A stretch of 64,000 nucleotides of DNA from the NCBI GenBank assembly GCA_963932465.1, contig OZ010799.1:161010761-161074760 (forward strand), written 5' to 3'. Positions within the stretch are counted from its first letter, which is position 1; every line of letters begins with the position of its first letter. Made by a program: the position numbers and the translations under genes. Positions 1 to 11,527 of the stretch are shown in pieces. The stretch comes from Maratus speciosus. Lineage: Eukaryota; Arthropoda; Arachnida; Araneae; Salticidae. The notes below the pieces were generated by a model. It ran no database searches and was not told where the DNA came from. It worked only from the letters and a program-made list of their open reading frames with translations.

Positions 1-112
1 CTGTCATACATGTTAATATTTGAAAATTCGCCATCACAGTGCCGAAATTAAATGCCAATCTATTCCCATCATAAGAATTCTGAAAAATCTTTTTATGTGA
101 AAATGTAACAGA

Positions 113-560
113 TTGCGAAGTTTGATTAAAAGCTGTGCATTAGTTTTACAGATAGAGCTATCGCAGAAATCGTGCAGAATGCAGCACAGCAACGCCATCT
201 GTTGGGCGATAATTCGACGAAGCCTAATCAGTAACACCTTATGTCAACGTCTGTCAACGTCTTATGTCAACAATCTCAAGCTTTATAAAAATCCGTGCTT
301 TAGTTTTTGAGATAAAGCTATTGCGGAAATCGGTAAAAATTCAGCATAGCAGCGTCACCTGTCGGACAATTTACACCAAGAACTAATCAGCACCAATTTC
401 ATCAAAGTCTAACAGAATCTAAAATTTTATTAAATTCCGTGCAGTAGTTCTTGAGATAGAGCGCCCACAAAATTTTTGTCCCCTGCAGACAGACGGACTC
501 ACAGAACAACACACTCACAGACAGGCATTTTCTAAAAACCATCAAATGGAGTTCAGGACC
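113..560. repeat. Diverged ~165-bp tandem repeat with GACAGACGG tail
   Basis: Two diverged copies of a roughly 165-bp unit start near 113 and 278, and a third partial copy runs from about 431. Shared words include AGATAGAGCTATCGC / AGATAAAGCTATTGCGG and AATCAGTAACACC / AATCAGCACC. The block ends in a CAGACAGACGG-type run near 485-535. The same tail type recurs near 8175, 24310 and 50170, so it marks the end of a dispersed repeat family. Short open frames here look like chance. Confidence 0.6.
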
Positions 561-660
561 TTCTAAAACGTATAAATCCACCGAAAACCGGAAGTCGAAA
601 TTTTTTACGAATCCAATACATTATTCTTGTAAATATGGAAGAAAGTAACAAAGTTAAAAG

Positions 661-2360
661 AATGTAAAGCCCAACGCAGAAATAATCAATTAATGTAGAA
701 ATGGTTTGCCCGATTATCTTATTTAATCCAGCACTGAAACTTGAAAATTCTTTTTCTGCAATCCTTAATAAGATGATTTGGATATAGCCTATCTTGAGGA
801 CAATAGTTTACTGAATTCCGGTTTTTTTAATGAATTTCTTCAATTTAGAGACCTGTGTTAGACGATATTGAAGCATGTAAAGCCAAGCGCAAAAATAATG
901 AATTAATGTAAAAATGGTTTGCTCGATTATCTTATTTAATCCAGCACTGAAACTTGAAAATTCTTTTTCTGCAATCCTTAATAAGATGATTTGGATATAG
1001 CGTATCTTGCTGACAATAGTTTACTGAATTCCGGTTTTTTTAATGAATTTCTTCAATTTAGAGACTTGTGTTAGACGATATTGAAGAATGTAAAGCCAAG
1101 CACAGAAATAATCAATTCATGTAAAAAAGGTTTGCCAGATTAACTTATTTAATCCAGTACTGAAACTTGAAAATTCTTTTTCTGCAATCCTTAATATGAT
1201 GATTTGGATATAGCGTATCTTGCTGACAATGGTTTACTGAATTCCGTTTTTTTTTTTAATGAATTTCTTCAATTTAGAGACCTGTGTTAGACGATATTGA
1301 AGAATGTAAAGCCAAGCGCAGAAATAATCAATTCATGTAAAAATTGTTTGCCAGATTAACTTATTTAATCCAGTACTGAAACTTGAAAATTCTTTTTCTG
1401 CAATCCTTATTATGATGATTTGGATATAGCGTATCTTGCTGACAATAGTTTACTGAATTCCGGTTTTTTTAATGAATTTCTTCAATTTAGAGACTTGTGT
1501 TAGACGATATTGAAGAATGTAAAGCCAAGCGCAGAAATAATCAATTCATGTAAAAATGGTTTGCCAGATTAACTTATTTAATCCAGTACTGAAACTTGAA
1601 AATTCTTTTTCTGCAATCCTTAATAAGATGACTTGGATATAGCGTATCTTGATTACTGTAGTTTAATGAATTCCGGATTTCTAATGAATTTCTTCAGTTT
1701 AGAGACCTGTGTTAGACGATATTGAAGAATGTAAAGCCAAGCGCAGAAATAATCAATTAATGTAAAAATGGTTTGCCCGATTATCTTATTTAATCCAGCA
1801 CTGAAACTTGAAAATTCTTTTTCTGCAATCCTTAATAAGATGACTTGGATATAGCGTATCTTGATGACTATAGTTTAATGAATTCCGGATTTCTAATGAA
1901 TTTGTTCAATTTAGATACATGTGTTAGACGATATTGAAGAATGTAAAGTCAAATGCAGAAATAATCAATTCATGTAAAAATGGTTTGCAAGATTAACTTA
2001 TTTAATCCAGCACTGAAACTTGAAAATTCTTTTTCTGAAATCCTTAATAAGATGATTTGGATATAGCGTATCTTGTTGACAATAATTTACTGAATTCCAG
2101 TTTTTTAATGAATTTCTTTAATTTAGAGACCTGTGTTAGACGATATTGAATAATGTAAATCCAAGCGCAGAAATAATCAATTAATGTAAAAATGATTTGC
2201 CCGATTATCTTATTTAATCCAGCACTGAAACTTGAAAATTCTTTTTCTGCAATCCTTAATAAGATGACTTGGATATAGCGTATCTTGATGACTATAGTTT
2301 ATTGAATTCCGGTTTTCTAATGAATTTCTTTAATTTAGAGACCTGTTTTAGAAGATATAG
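661..2360. repeat. Tandem satellite: eight ~213-bp units
   Basis: Eight head-to-tail units start near 661, 874, 1087, 1303, 1516, 1728, 1940 and 2152, a spacing of 212-216 bp. Each unit reads AATGTAAAGCCAAGCGCAG, then a block containing ATTTAATCCAGCACTGAAAC, then TGAATTCCGG and GTGTTAGACGATATTGAAG. Units differ by scattered substitutions, so the array is not brand new. No open frame runs through several units. Single diverged copies of the unit occur at about 4530-4616 plus 6128-6215 (one copy split by a transposon) and at 8400-8580. Confidence 0.95.
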
Positions 2361-2845
2361 TATTAGATGACTGGAGATTACGTTTAGGAGCGGAAGTTAA
2401 TAAATTCGGAAGCCGAATGTGAACGAGTACTGCAAATCGAAGGAAGTTTCAATGATTGATGAAATCTTTACCGTAGAGTATTTAATTGCAGTTATTTGCC
2501 TTGAACTGTTGTCAATCTAGAAATCTGTATTAATTACTTTCATATGAAATAAGTTCTATAGTTTAGTAATAAATTTTGATGTTTTCTGAAATTTCTTTGT
2601 TTAAATAATGAACTTTGCTGATGAAAGGAAAAAATGCGAAAGAAAAAAATCTATAATATTAATAAAACTTAATTGTTATTTCTTTCTATTTTTCAATATA
2701 TTTTTAGAATTTGCACAATTTCCGTTTTTAAGTACCGCTATTCCCAAATAATGGTACTAACTTTATTTAAAATTAGAATATATAAGGCGGAGATGGGAAA
2801 AATTGGTTCTCTAATATACTTTCCGAGGTCTGTATTTTGATAATA
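2361..2845. repeat. First copy of a ~1.1-kb dispersed repeat unit
   Basis: This stretch follows the last satellite unit and is repeated with moderate divergence at about 6220-6700 and 8570-9030. Shared landmarks are GGAAGCCGAATG, AATCGAAGGAAGTTTC, AATAAATTTTGATGTTTTC and AAGTACCGCTA. It is non-coding. The first part also matches the ~235-bp unit of the 10-17.6 kb arrays (AGTGAATAAATTC, GATTGATAA), which ties both satellite families to one lineage. Confidence 0.75.
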
Positions 2846-3146
2846 TATTAGGTCGTTCGGAAAATCGTGTCCGTTTGGGCAAATCAATTTCTGCAGGGAA
2901 ATTCTATCATTTAATTATTAGACAATGGAACAATGGAACAATGTGAACAGCTGATTGGATTGCCTAGTTGCGTTGCAACTTTACATCCAGTGGATAGGTG
3001 ATCGTGTTGCAAGGGCATTAGGGAGCCTTAAAAAAAAAATAATGTTTAGGCGTGGCTGGTAGCCACAAAATTATAATTACTTTAAGAAAAAAAGAAAAGA
3101 CTAACAAAATAAAGACAAAGTACATAAGTACTAGTATAACATGTTG

Positions 3147-3149
<3 letters not shown>

Positions 3150-3204
<55 letters not shown>
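3150..3204. repeat. Long A-run inside LINE 3' region
   Basis: An uninterrupted A-run of roughly 45-50 bases on the plus strand lies within the LINE 3' region. Because the LINE is on the minus strand, this is a T-run in the element and not its poly(A) tail. Confidence 0.8.
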
Positions 3205-3205
<1 letters not shown>

Positions 3206-3442
3206 AAAGAAAAGAAAAAATAACTAAAAAAGAAAGAAAAATTCCATTAGTTCCAAAAAAATAAAGCAGGAAAAGACGAAAAAGCTACCGGGGAGTGCCC
3301 CATAAAAAAAGACTCCTTTCAGAGACCATACATTAGTTTAAATATGTAATGCTAAAAAATTAGCAGGAAAAACTTTTTTTTTTTTACTATAAACAGGACA
3401 GAACAAACAGAAAGGTTAAGTAAAGCAGAAGGTGAGAGAAAC

Positions 3443-3988
3443 TCAGTCTTCATCATTAAGCAAAAGCGAGTATTTAGGGCGTTTTCTGTTAGTGGGGTCG
3501 GATACCTCGTAGTCGGGAAGTTCCGCTACAATTTGGTTAGGGAGGTTGTACACAGATTTATAGAAGTTTTTAGCAAGTTTATTGATGCGCTGTTTTAAGG
3601 AAGTGGTTTTCAAATCCCTGCGGATAGTGGTATTACGAAGAAAACGGTGACCATTACGTATATAGCGTAGGTTTTTGTTATGAGCACCGTAAAGATACTC
3701 CATACTGGTTTTGCAAGCGAATCCCCAGATCGGACAAGCATAGGTTAAGATTGATCTAATACATGCATTATACAGGATTAATTTATTATGAATAGAAAGA
3801 GTATTGCTTTTGAGAAGAGGAGAGAGGGCCTGGGAGATACTAGCAACTTTGCCACGGATATTAATAAAATGGTTTTTCCAGGTAAGTCTTCTATCAAGGG
3901 TAACCCCCAGATACTTGGTGTCATTAGTCCAAGGAATAGTGGTATTATTGATAGTAATGCGATTAGGAAAGGTTAATTTTTTAGAGAA
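3443..3988 (-). pseudogene. LINE reverse transcriptase C-terminal fragment
   Basis: About 180 codons are open on the minus strand from the 5' junction of the insertion (3988) to a stop at 3443. The thumb-region motif YLGVTLDRRLTWKNH is visible early, followed by ISQALSPLL, ILTYACPIWGFA and RNTTIRRDLKT. These are hallmark blocks of the C-terminal end of jockey-clade non-LTR reverse transcriptases. The catalytic palm with the FADD motif and the endonuclease domain are missing because the copy is 5'-truncated. The frame is still open, which argues for a fairly recent insertion or an active family elsewhere, but this copy cannot be functional. Confidence 0.88.
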
Positions 3989-4097
3989 ATTAATTATTAG
4001 ACATTGATTCCGATATCTAATTTCTAATAATTACCGGGCAGAATTTTCCGGTACGAATTGATTTTCCCAAACGTACTCGACTTTCCGAACGACCAAA

Positions 4098-4616
4098 TAA
4101 CAACGTTTGATTACATTTTATCATTAAATATTACAAAAGTTAAATTATTAGAAATGTCTTAATTTAAAAAACCCTCTATCTGGTGTCAAATTTATTTTAA
4201 AAAAGGGAAAAATTTTTAGATCCCTAATTAAGATGTTAAAAACATACATAAAATTCTTAGTTGATAAAAGCGAACCAGCTTATTGATGCATTTTTGAAAA
4301 TATGCATGCATTCAAAATAACAACATAATTATTTCCAAGTTAAAAATAAAGAAAGAAAGAAAGAAAAGAAAACTTTCCGTAAAAAAAGACCTCTTTTGAA
4401 CTACTCATAATTATGAAATTAATTTCTTTTTCAAAACCTCACCGTGGACATAATTTGTATAGCACATGAAAAAATAAGTGAAAAATTGATTAGAAACCAA
4501 AAAGAAAAAAAAAAGCAGTTAATACCGGAATATTTTGTCCAATTATCTTATTTAATCCAACACTGAAACTGGAATTAGTTTTGAATCTTTTTCTGAGATA
4601 TTAATATGTTTAATTA
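4098..4616. repeat. Continuation of the ~1.1-kb repeat unit
   Basis: 4098-4340 matches 6690-6950 (shared GATCCCTAATTAAGATGTTA and ATTGATGCATTTTTGAAAAT). 4360-4600 matches 8240-8470 (shared AAAAAAAGACCTCTTTTGAA and TGGACATAATTT). The segment ends inside a single diverged satellite unit that is interrupted at 4617 by a Tc1 element. No coding capacity is seen. Confidence 0.7.
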
Positions 4617-4841
4617 CACTCATGTCCAAAATTAAGATCACAAACATAAAAACTGTAAAAACTGATGAACTATTCAGTGTCTTGCTATGAAATTTGGCAC
4701 AGAGGTATATTACAATGGGAGAAAGAATATAGCAATATAACAATATGGAAAAGATTTGAATTGTTAATTAAGAAACAGGTTATATCAAAAAGTGTTAAAT
4801 CATGAATCAGAGATAAAGCATTTATCTCGGAAGAAGTCGGT

Positions 4842-5450
4842 CTAATATGGAGTGTGACCACCGTGCACAGCTATACAAGCCTCACAACAAGCTCTCATGC
4901 TGTTTTTGAGGGTGTCAATAAATGTTTGTGGCAGCAAAGCCCATTCTTCAAAAAGCGCGGCTTTTAACTCCTGGCAGATCCTGGGAGGTTGGTTACGCTA
5001 TACAATGGTTCTTCCTAGATCATCCCAAACATGTTCAATAGGATTGAGGTCCGGAGATCTTGAGGGCCAACTCATACGAGGCATCCCCTTCTTCAAGAAA
5101 ATCATCAACAATGTGAGCTCTGTGTGGCTTCGCATTATCGTCCATAAACATAAAGTCCGGACCTACAGCACCCCGGAACAACCTCACATAGGCTTTGAGG
5201 ACCTCATCACTATAGCGATGTGCTTTAAAAGTACCGCATCAAAGACGTGCAGTGGTGTACGACTGCCCAACATTATGCCGCTCCAAACAAGGATTCCTTT
5301 GCCACCAAATTTGTCAATTTGCTTTACGTAGGAGGGATGTTTGCGAACTCCACGTTATCTCCATATGAAGATTCAACGAGAATCACTCTTCGTGGTGAAT
5401 CTCGGCTCATCACTGGAAAGAACACGCCCCCATGCTTGTAGTGTCCAAGA
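4842..5450 (-). pseudogene. Tc1-like transposase relic, left arm
   Basis: Read on the minus strand, this relic holds the C-terminal two thirds of a Tc1-family DD34E transposase. Visible blocks are VLSSDEPRFTTKSDSR (first catalytic Asp region), KFGGKGILVWSGIM, then FMFMDDNAKPHRAHIVDDFL (second Asp) and, in a shifted frame, SPDLNPIEHVWDDLGR, which carries the catalytic Glu. The C-terminus ends HGGHTPY and a stop near 4842. At least two frameshifts and internal stops break it. The N-terminal paired-like DNA-binding domain is absent, since the sequence runs into the palindrome centre. Confidence 0.88.
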
Positions 5451-5529
5451 CTGTTGTCTTCGACTTCACAACAGCCGGCTCTCCTGTTGAATGCAGTGAA
5501 AGGGACACACATGAATGGACGCCGGGAGA

Positions 5530-5902
5530 TAGGGATGAGGTTCTTGAAGCCTATGCGAGGATGTTCCGGGAGGCTGTAGGCCCCGGACTTCAAGTTTATG
5601 GAGGATAACGCGAAGCCAAACAGAGCTCACATTGTTGATGATTTCTTTGAGGAAGTGGATATTCGCCGTATGAATATGCTCTCGAGGTCTCCGGTCCTCA
5701 ATCTTATTGAACATGTTTGGAATGGTATGGAAGAGCCATTGCACAGCGTAACTCACCTCCCAGGACCCGCCAGGAGTTAAAAGTCGCGCTTTTAGAAGAA
5801 TGGGCTTAGTTGCCATAAACATTTATTGAAACCCTCATAAACAGCTTGAGAGCTCGTTGTGAGGCTTGTATAGCAGTGCATGGTGGTCACATTCCATATT
5901 AG
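5530..5902 (+). pseudogene. Tc1-like transposase relic, right arm
   Basis: This is the mirror copy of the left-arm relic, on the plus strand and shorter. It keeps the block MEDNAKPNRAHIVDDFF (second catalytic Asp region), then RSPVLNLIEHVWNGMEE, where the usual SPDLNPIE has become SPVLNLIE. It ends HGGHIPY and a stop at about 5900. The first Asp region and all N-terminal sequence are missing. It has diverged from the left copy by many substitutions, so the inverted duplication is old. Confidence 0.85.
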
Positions 5903-6129
5903 ACAGACTTTTCAAGAGATAAATGCTTTATCTCTGATTCATGATGTAACCCTTTTTGATATACCCTGTTTCTTAATTTACAATTCAAATCTTTTCCATA
6001 TTGTTATGTTGCTATATTCTTTCTCTCATTGTAATATACCTCTGTGCCAAATTTCGTGGCAACACAGTGAGTAGTTCATCAGTCTCCACAGATTTTATGT
6101 TTGTGGCCTTAATTTTGGACATGAGTGTA

Positions 6130-6957
6130 GATATAGCATATCTTGTTGACTAGTTTACTGAATTTTCATTTTCTAATGAATTTCTTTAATTTAGATATCC
6201 ATGTTAGAAGATATTGTGTTAGATCACAGGGGATAAAGTTTTCGAGCGGGAGTTAATAAATTTGGAAGCCGAATGAGAACGAGCTCTACAAATCGAAGGA
6301 AGTTTCGATGATTGATGAAATCTTTAGCGTAGAATATTTAATTTTAGTTATCAGCCTTTAACTGTTGTCAGGAATCTGTATCAATTAGTTTCATATGAAA
6401 GAAGATCAATAGTTTAGTAATAAATTTTGATGTTTTCTGAAATTTCTTTCTTTGAATATTGAACTTCGCTGATGAAAAGAAAAAAAGCGAAAGAAAAAAA
6501 TCTATAATATTAATAAAACTTAACTGTTATTTCTTTCTATTTTTCAATATATTTTTAGAATTAGCACAATTTCTGTTTTTAAGTACCGCTACTTCCAAAT
6601 AATAGTCCTAACTTTATTTAAAATCATAATACGTAAGGCGAAGATGGGGAAAAGTGGTACCCTTATCTACATTCTGAGGTCTGTATTTTGATTATATAAA
6701 AAAGTTTGGTTTCATTTTATCATGAAATGTTACAAAATTCAAATTACAAGAAATATTTTAATTAAAAAAAACCTCTCTATCTAGATTCAAGTTTATTTTA
6801 AAAATGAGAGAAATTTTTTAGATCCCTAATTAAGATGTTAAATAACACATAAAATTCTTAGTTGATAAAAGAGAACCAGCTTATTGATGCATTTTTGAAA
6901 ATTTGCATGCATTCAAATTAACGAAATAATTATTTTCAACTTAAAAATGAAAAGAAA
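6130..6957. repeat. Second copy of the ~1.1-kb repeat unit
   Basis: After the split satellite unit (to about 6215), 6220-6700 repeats 2361-2845 and 6690-6950 repeats 4098-4340. With insertions removed, neighbouring copies are about 1.1 kb apart, so this is an old tandem duplication. Non-coding. Confidence 0.7.
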
Positions 6958-8235
6958 AATCATGCGTTAAGCATTGATTATGAAACACTCTCAACACTTC
7001 CTGAAATCTTTAACAAAATTTCCTTATTTAGGGAAATAGGGTAAATGAGATAACTAAGTAAACATTTTAGAAAACAGATAAAACATTTGAAAAATTAAGT
7101 TCAGCAGTTACCGTCGATAGCCAAATACGTATTCCTATTCGTTTGATCAGCCCTGTATTTGTTCTGCAGGTTGATATATATATATGCTATATAATGGGAA
7201 AATTTAGTTTAGCAAGAAAACGCATAACAGGCTGAAATTTCTCTTTCACTAATTTATATTAATTTATAAAAACATACTTGAATACTTTTGTACAGGCCTG
7301 TTGTTTACCTAGTACATTTAAATCACTCTGGTATTTAGCTAAAATTTAATTGAAAAGAAAACACGCTGAAAACTACAGAAATCACATTTCGGGAAATTAT
7401 CACCACATAGACAATCTATGTATTTAATTCTTTGAGTGACCTTGTATATGATTTTATCTACATTCTACAAACATTTGTTAGTAAACTAAATGAAGTTCAG
7501 GGATAAAAATGCATAACTGATTTAAAAACCACCTATAAGCAATTTACGCTGATGCTCAGTAACCCTTATGATTTTTTTGTGTAGTCCTGCATATGAACTA
7601 TGGCATTTAATACACCATATAGTATGCATAAATATAGTGAAACTTAAAAGCGCATATCATAATTAAAAATGCATTTACATCAATCATCGATAATATACAG
7701 AATTTCTGATACAATATAGCATCTGAAATCTTTTGTGTGTCCTCGTAAATGATATGCACTTCCTATTACACATGAAATAAGTTATAGTAAACTTCAGCGA
7801 CGTATATCAATTTCCTTATATATGAAATGGTTCAACATAATTAAAATACGCCGCAAAAAAATTCCCCCATATACCATTATGTAACGGAATTATCTTGTCC
7901 TTTGCACCGCATATTATACAGAATGCATATTTTAATGCACTTCATATGTCTATATCAATTTTATTATGTTTGAAAGTTTGTAACATCATTAAACATCATT
8001 TGAAACGATTTTTTTCCATTAGCCGTAATGCAATGGAATACTTTTGACTGTCCTTGTAAATGAACTAAACATGCTATAAACTTCATTTTGAATAAGGTTC
8101 TTGCTATGGCAAACGTCAATAACATCCAAAAATTTCAGGGCAATCCGAGTGTATTTACGAGAGTTAGAGCGCGGACAGACGGACAGACAAACCGAAGTCA
8201 TAAACACTTTTCAACTTTGTTGGAAAGCGTTAAAA
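6958..8235. repeat. Unclassified dispersed repeat ending in GACGGACAGAC
   Basis: This ~1.27-kb stretch interrupts the repeat unit between positions that are adjacent at 4340-4360. Its start (ATTATGAAACACTCTC) and interior (GATCAGCCCTGTAT) resemble 49720-49910, and its end (GTTAGAGCGCGGACAGACGG) resembles 50165-50195. No open frame of note and no inverted termini are visible. It is probably a non-autonomous element of unknown class. Confidence 0.5.
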
Positions 8236-9050
8236 ATAAAGAAAAAAAACCTTCTGTAAAAAAAGACCTCTTTTGAATTACCTATAATTATGAAATGAAC
8301 TTCTTTCTCTTCAGAAGCGCATTGTGGACATAATTTCTTTAGCATATGAAAAATTGAGTGAAAAATTTATTAGAAACCCCGAACAGAAAAAAATCAGTTA
8401 ATACAGAAATATTTTGCCCGATTGTTTAATCCAGCACTGAAATTGGAATTAGTCTAAAATCTTTTTTTGCAATCCTTAGTAAGATGATTTAGTTGTAACT
8501 TATCTTGTTTACTAGTTTATTGAATTTTAGTTTTCTAATGAAATTCTCCAATTAGGGACCCGTGTTAGAAGATATTGTGTTAGAGATTAAGTTTTCGAAC
8601 GGAAGTTGATAAATTCGGATACTGAATACAAACTAGTACTACAAATCAAAGGAAGTTTCGATGATTGATGAAATCTTTAGCGGAGAATAACAAATTGCAT
8701 TGATCAGCCTTGATAGAAATCTGTATTAATTCATTTCACATGAAAGAAATTTTTTAATTTAGCAATAAATTTTGATGTTTCCTGAAATTTGTTTCTTGAA
8801 ATAATGAACTTTGTTATGAAAGAAAAAAAATAATAATATTAAAACGTTATTAGTATTATTATTAGTATTATTATTATTTTAGCACTTTCACAGCTTCTAT
8901 TTTTAAGTACTGATATTTCCAAATAATAATCCTAACATCATTTAAAATTTGAAAATATAATGTGAAGATTGTTATTTGGAAAAAGAGTTACCCAAAACTT
9001 CTTTCAGAGTCCTGTATTTAGACTATATAACAAAGTCTTGATACATTTTA
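8236..9050. repeat. Third copy of the ~1.1-kb repeat unit
   Basis: 8240-8470 matches 4360-4600, 8400-8580 is a single satellite-type unit, and 8570-9030 matches 2361-2845. It is more diverged than the other two copies, with a small ATT-rich expansion near 8850. Confidence 0.65.
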
Positions 9051-10100
9051 CCATGAAATGCTTCAAACACTGGATTATCAGAAATATTTCCACAATGAAA
9101 AACTTAAATCTAGTTACAAGTTTATTTAAAATCAGTATAAACCGTGAATTATTATATATTATTGTAGAATTAAAGTGAATATTGTATTGCTAAACTGATA
9201 TTCTTCAAACTGTGAATATGTATAAAAAAGGTTTAATAGATCCCCAGACATACAACTTAATATTCAAATAACATTGTACAACTGAACAATTATTGACGCA
9301 AAAGCTTCCACGAGTCTTGCGTTAAAAATCATCCACCACAACTATTGCTGAAATCTACAGAAACTCAACATCTCACTCTCCTCTTTTCACTTCAATTTTA
9401 CGAATCTCACTTGAGTTATCACATTAATTGAACCCTTGAGTCTATTATATTTTATTGTTCCATTCTTTATCATTCATTTCCACATTTATTATATACTATT
9501 GGTTCTTTTTCTGCAGAGCAAGTCTTACCAAATATATGCAACGATTTAGCCTCCATGGAGTTACCTAAAATTTGGAAAGAGATGCTCTGCAAAATAAGAA
9601 AGAATAGTATAAAATAATTCACGTTCACAAATATCCATTTTTATTATTGCACTTGATTTCATTAAACATGAGATCTCGTGATTTGTGTTTTCCAGTTTTC
9701 AATGAAAAAATATTTTGAGGAAATATTTGTATCATTATAGATCTTGAGAATGTCGTCGCCTGAGTAATGAAACGTGTTAATCTGATTAAAGGTATTTATT
9801 TTCCTTATAAGTGAATTTTTATCACCTTTACCAAGTATTATCTTTGTTTAATAAAATATTTATTATTGATTTTCGCCATTTAATTTATTTTTCTACACGA
9901 ACTTCTGAAACATAAGTAAATAATAGCGAAAAAAGAGGTAACAATCTAAATTAATTACAGTAATATTAATTAAGTCAATTTTCATCATTTAAATACTTTC
10001 TGGTGCATTTAAAAAATAATTTGAAAAGAAATTATCAACAAATGCAGAAATGTTTTCCTTTATTGTGTTATTTCATTCAGCTCTGAAGCTGGATTTGGGC
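9051..10100. other. AT-rich non-coding stretch
   Basis: I see no coding region or element boundary. The part around 9870-9960 (TCTACACGAACTTCTGAAACATAAGTAAATAATAG and following, given here only by position) recurs in diverged form near 14555, 15400 and 16795, so it belongs to a larger repeat period of the 10-17 kb arrays. Confidence 0.5.
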
Positions 10101-10645
10101 TTTATCTTTTTTTCTGCAAAACTCTTACTAAGCGGATTTAAACATCACAATTCTTCTTGACTTGGTATCTGAATTCCGGTTTGCGAATTAAATATTCATA
10201 GAGTTTTGTTAGAAAACAATGTCTTAGACTTCAACTGAACAAGTTTTAGAACGAAAGTGAATAAATTCAGAAGCTAAAAGCGAGCTATAATATAAATAGA
10301 AGGAATTTTAACAGATTGATAACATGTACTAAAGGGAATAATAAATTTCGTTTATCTGTCTTGAACCGACTGCCTTGGCTGACGACACTATCGTTTTAGT
10401 TAACCAAATTCCCGTTTGGGAATGAGGAATTCAGAGACTTGTGCAAGGAGACAATGTCTTACAAGGAGAGGGCCAACCATGTTAATCACAGATTTTGATT
10501 ATTTTAATATATGTTGTAGGGTAAAGGCCCCTTAGTGTCAGGTTCAACGGATTTTATCCAATGCTCCTTCGTTCTTGAGAAACCGGGGGGTCTAATATTA
10601 GTACACAACTTAAATACTTACTTTGCAACAACGATGATAGGTTAG

Positions 10646-10716
10646 TCGTAGCTCAGTTGGCTCAGTGTTTACCGGCTGATTCGCAGGTCCGGGTTCGATA
10701 CCTGAATGCGCTACCT
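10646..10716 (+). other. tRNA-like sequence in left TIR
   Basis: The sequence GTAGCTCAGTTGGCTCAG resembles a tRNA D arm and A box, and GGGTTCGATACC about 45 bases on resembles a B box. The acceptor stem does not pair convincingly, so I read this as a tRNA-derived head and not a working tRNA gene. The mirrored copy is in the right arm. Confidence 0.65.
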
Positions 10717-11456
10717 TTGTTTTTCTCATTTTTTGTTTTATAAATTTACTTGTAAGTATAACTTAATAATCTCATTGTCAATTAAAATTTTTAATATTGT
10801 ACATCAATTATAATTTTAACCTATTTAATTTTTTACTTTTAACTAAATAGTTGTAATAAAACATCATAAAACTGTTATTATTTTTTTTAAATCACTTTTA
10901 AAATGTATTTCATATATTCTTTATCGATGCAATAATATTGAACAATTCTGTCAATTCGTGATTTTAAAGAAACATCATTTATGCATTGCTTTAACAAAGG
11001 AAGTCAATGCGATAATACTATTATTCTGTTTTTAAAGTAACAAGCATAATTATATTACAAATTAGCATCAGAATTAAATTACAACCGATTTTTTGCATAT
11101 TAAAGATTTTTAAATTTGTAATAAGTATGCTTACGCTTTCAATTATTTTGCTTTTCCCTTTATCTTCTTTCTGCTTTTATTTTTATTTTACTTGAATATT
11201 CCTTTTTTTTTTATCATAACTAGATGGCACCACAACAGAATTTGTCACGATTTTGGAATTTTTATCATTGAATAATAGATCCAATTTCTTTTTAAACCTC
11301 CGTAATGGATGAGAAATAATAGTTTACAAATAAGAAATGATAAATTTAAGTTTGTTAAAATTATAATTAATGTATGATGTTAAAATTTTCAATTGAAATT
11401 ATTAAATTATAATTACAACTATATTTATAAAACAAAAAATGAGAAAAACAAATGTA

Positions 11457-11527
11457 GCGTATTCAGGTATCGATCCCGGGCCCTTGGATCAGCCGGCAAA
11501 CGCCATGCCAACTGAGCTACGACTAAC
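11457..11527 (-). other. tRNA-like sequence in right TIR
   Basis: This is the inverted partner of the left-arm copy. On the minus strand it reads GTAGCTCAGTTGGCATGGCG, then GGGATCGATACC. The B box carries an A where a T is expected, and several positions differ from the left arm. Confidence 0.65.

Larger units (their letters stand above)
2925..3989 (-). mobile_element. 5'-truncated jockey-like LINE insertion
   Basis: The insertion is bounded by a 14-bp direct repeat TTAATTATTAGACA at 2911-2924 and 3990-4003, the signature of target-primed reverse transcription. It encodes the C-terminal part of a jockey-type reverse transcriptase on the minus strand and has a ~520-bp 3' region. On the minus strand the 3' end is a short repeated tail of the type ATTGTTCC rather than a plain poly(A). 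The element keeps only ~1.07 kb, so it was truncated on insertion. Confidence 0.85.
2848..4097. mobile_element. Mariner-type MITE split by a LINE insertion
   Basis: The ends are imperfect inverted repeats: TTAGGTCGTTCGGAAAATCG at 2848 and, read inward on the other strand, TTTGGTCGTTCGGAAAGTCG ending at 4097. Both flanks are TA (2846-2847 and 4098-4099). A TA duplication and a TTAGGT start are typical of mariner-like elements. Removing the LINE at 2925-3989 leaves only ~170 bp, so this is a non-coding miniature element. The empty site can be inferred from the paralogous repeat near 6690. Confidence 0.8.
4617..6127. mobile_element. Palindromic Tc1-like element with very long inverted arms
   Basis: The element starts CACTCATGTCCAAAATTAAG and ends with its near-perfect inverse, flanked by TA on both sides (4615-4616 and 6128-6129). 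Removing it restores a satellite unit. The inverted similarity is not limited to short termini: it continues for more than 500 bp per arm, so the element is largely a palindrome with a centre at about 5.2-5.5 kb. Each arm carries the 3' part of a Tc1 transposase gene pointing outwards, left arm on minus and right arm on plus. It could form from two abutting copies or by an inverted duplication during gap repair. Confidence 0.9.

Noticed and set aside
661..2360. Regularly spaced repeats that could suggest a CRISPR array
   Set aside because: The repeat covers the whole ~213-bp period with no unique spacers, and the genome is eukaryotic.
5466..5822. 118-codon minus frame across the right Tc1 arm
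   Set aside because: It is antisense to the plus-strand transposase relic. The real family match is on the other strand.
10646..11527. Genuine tRNA genes
   Set aside because: A and B box-like words are present, but acceptor stems do not pair, the copies are inside transposon arms in inverted orientation, and the boxes differ between arms.
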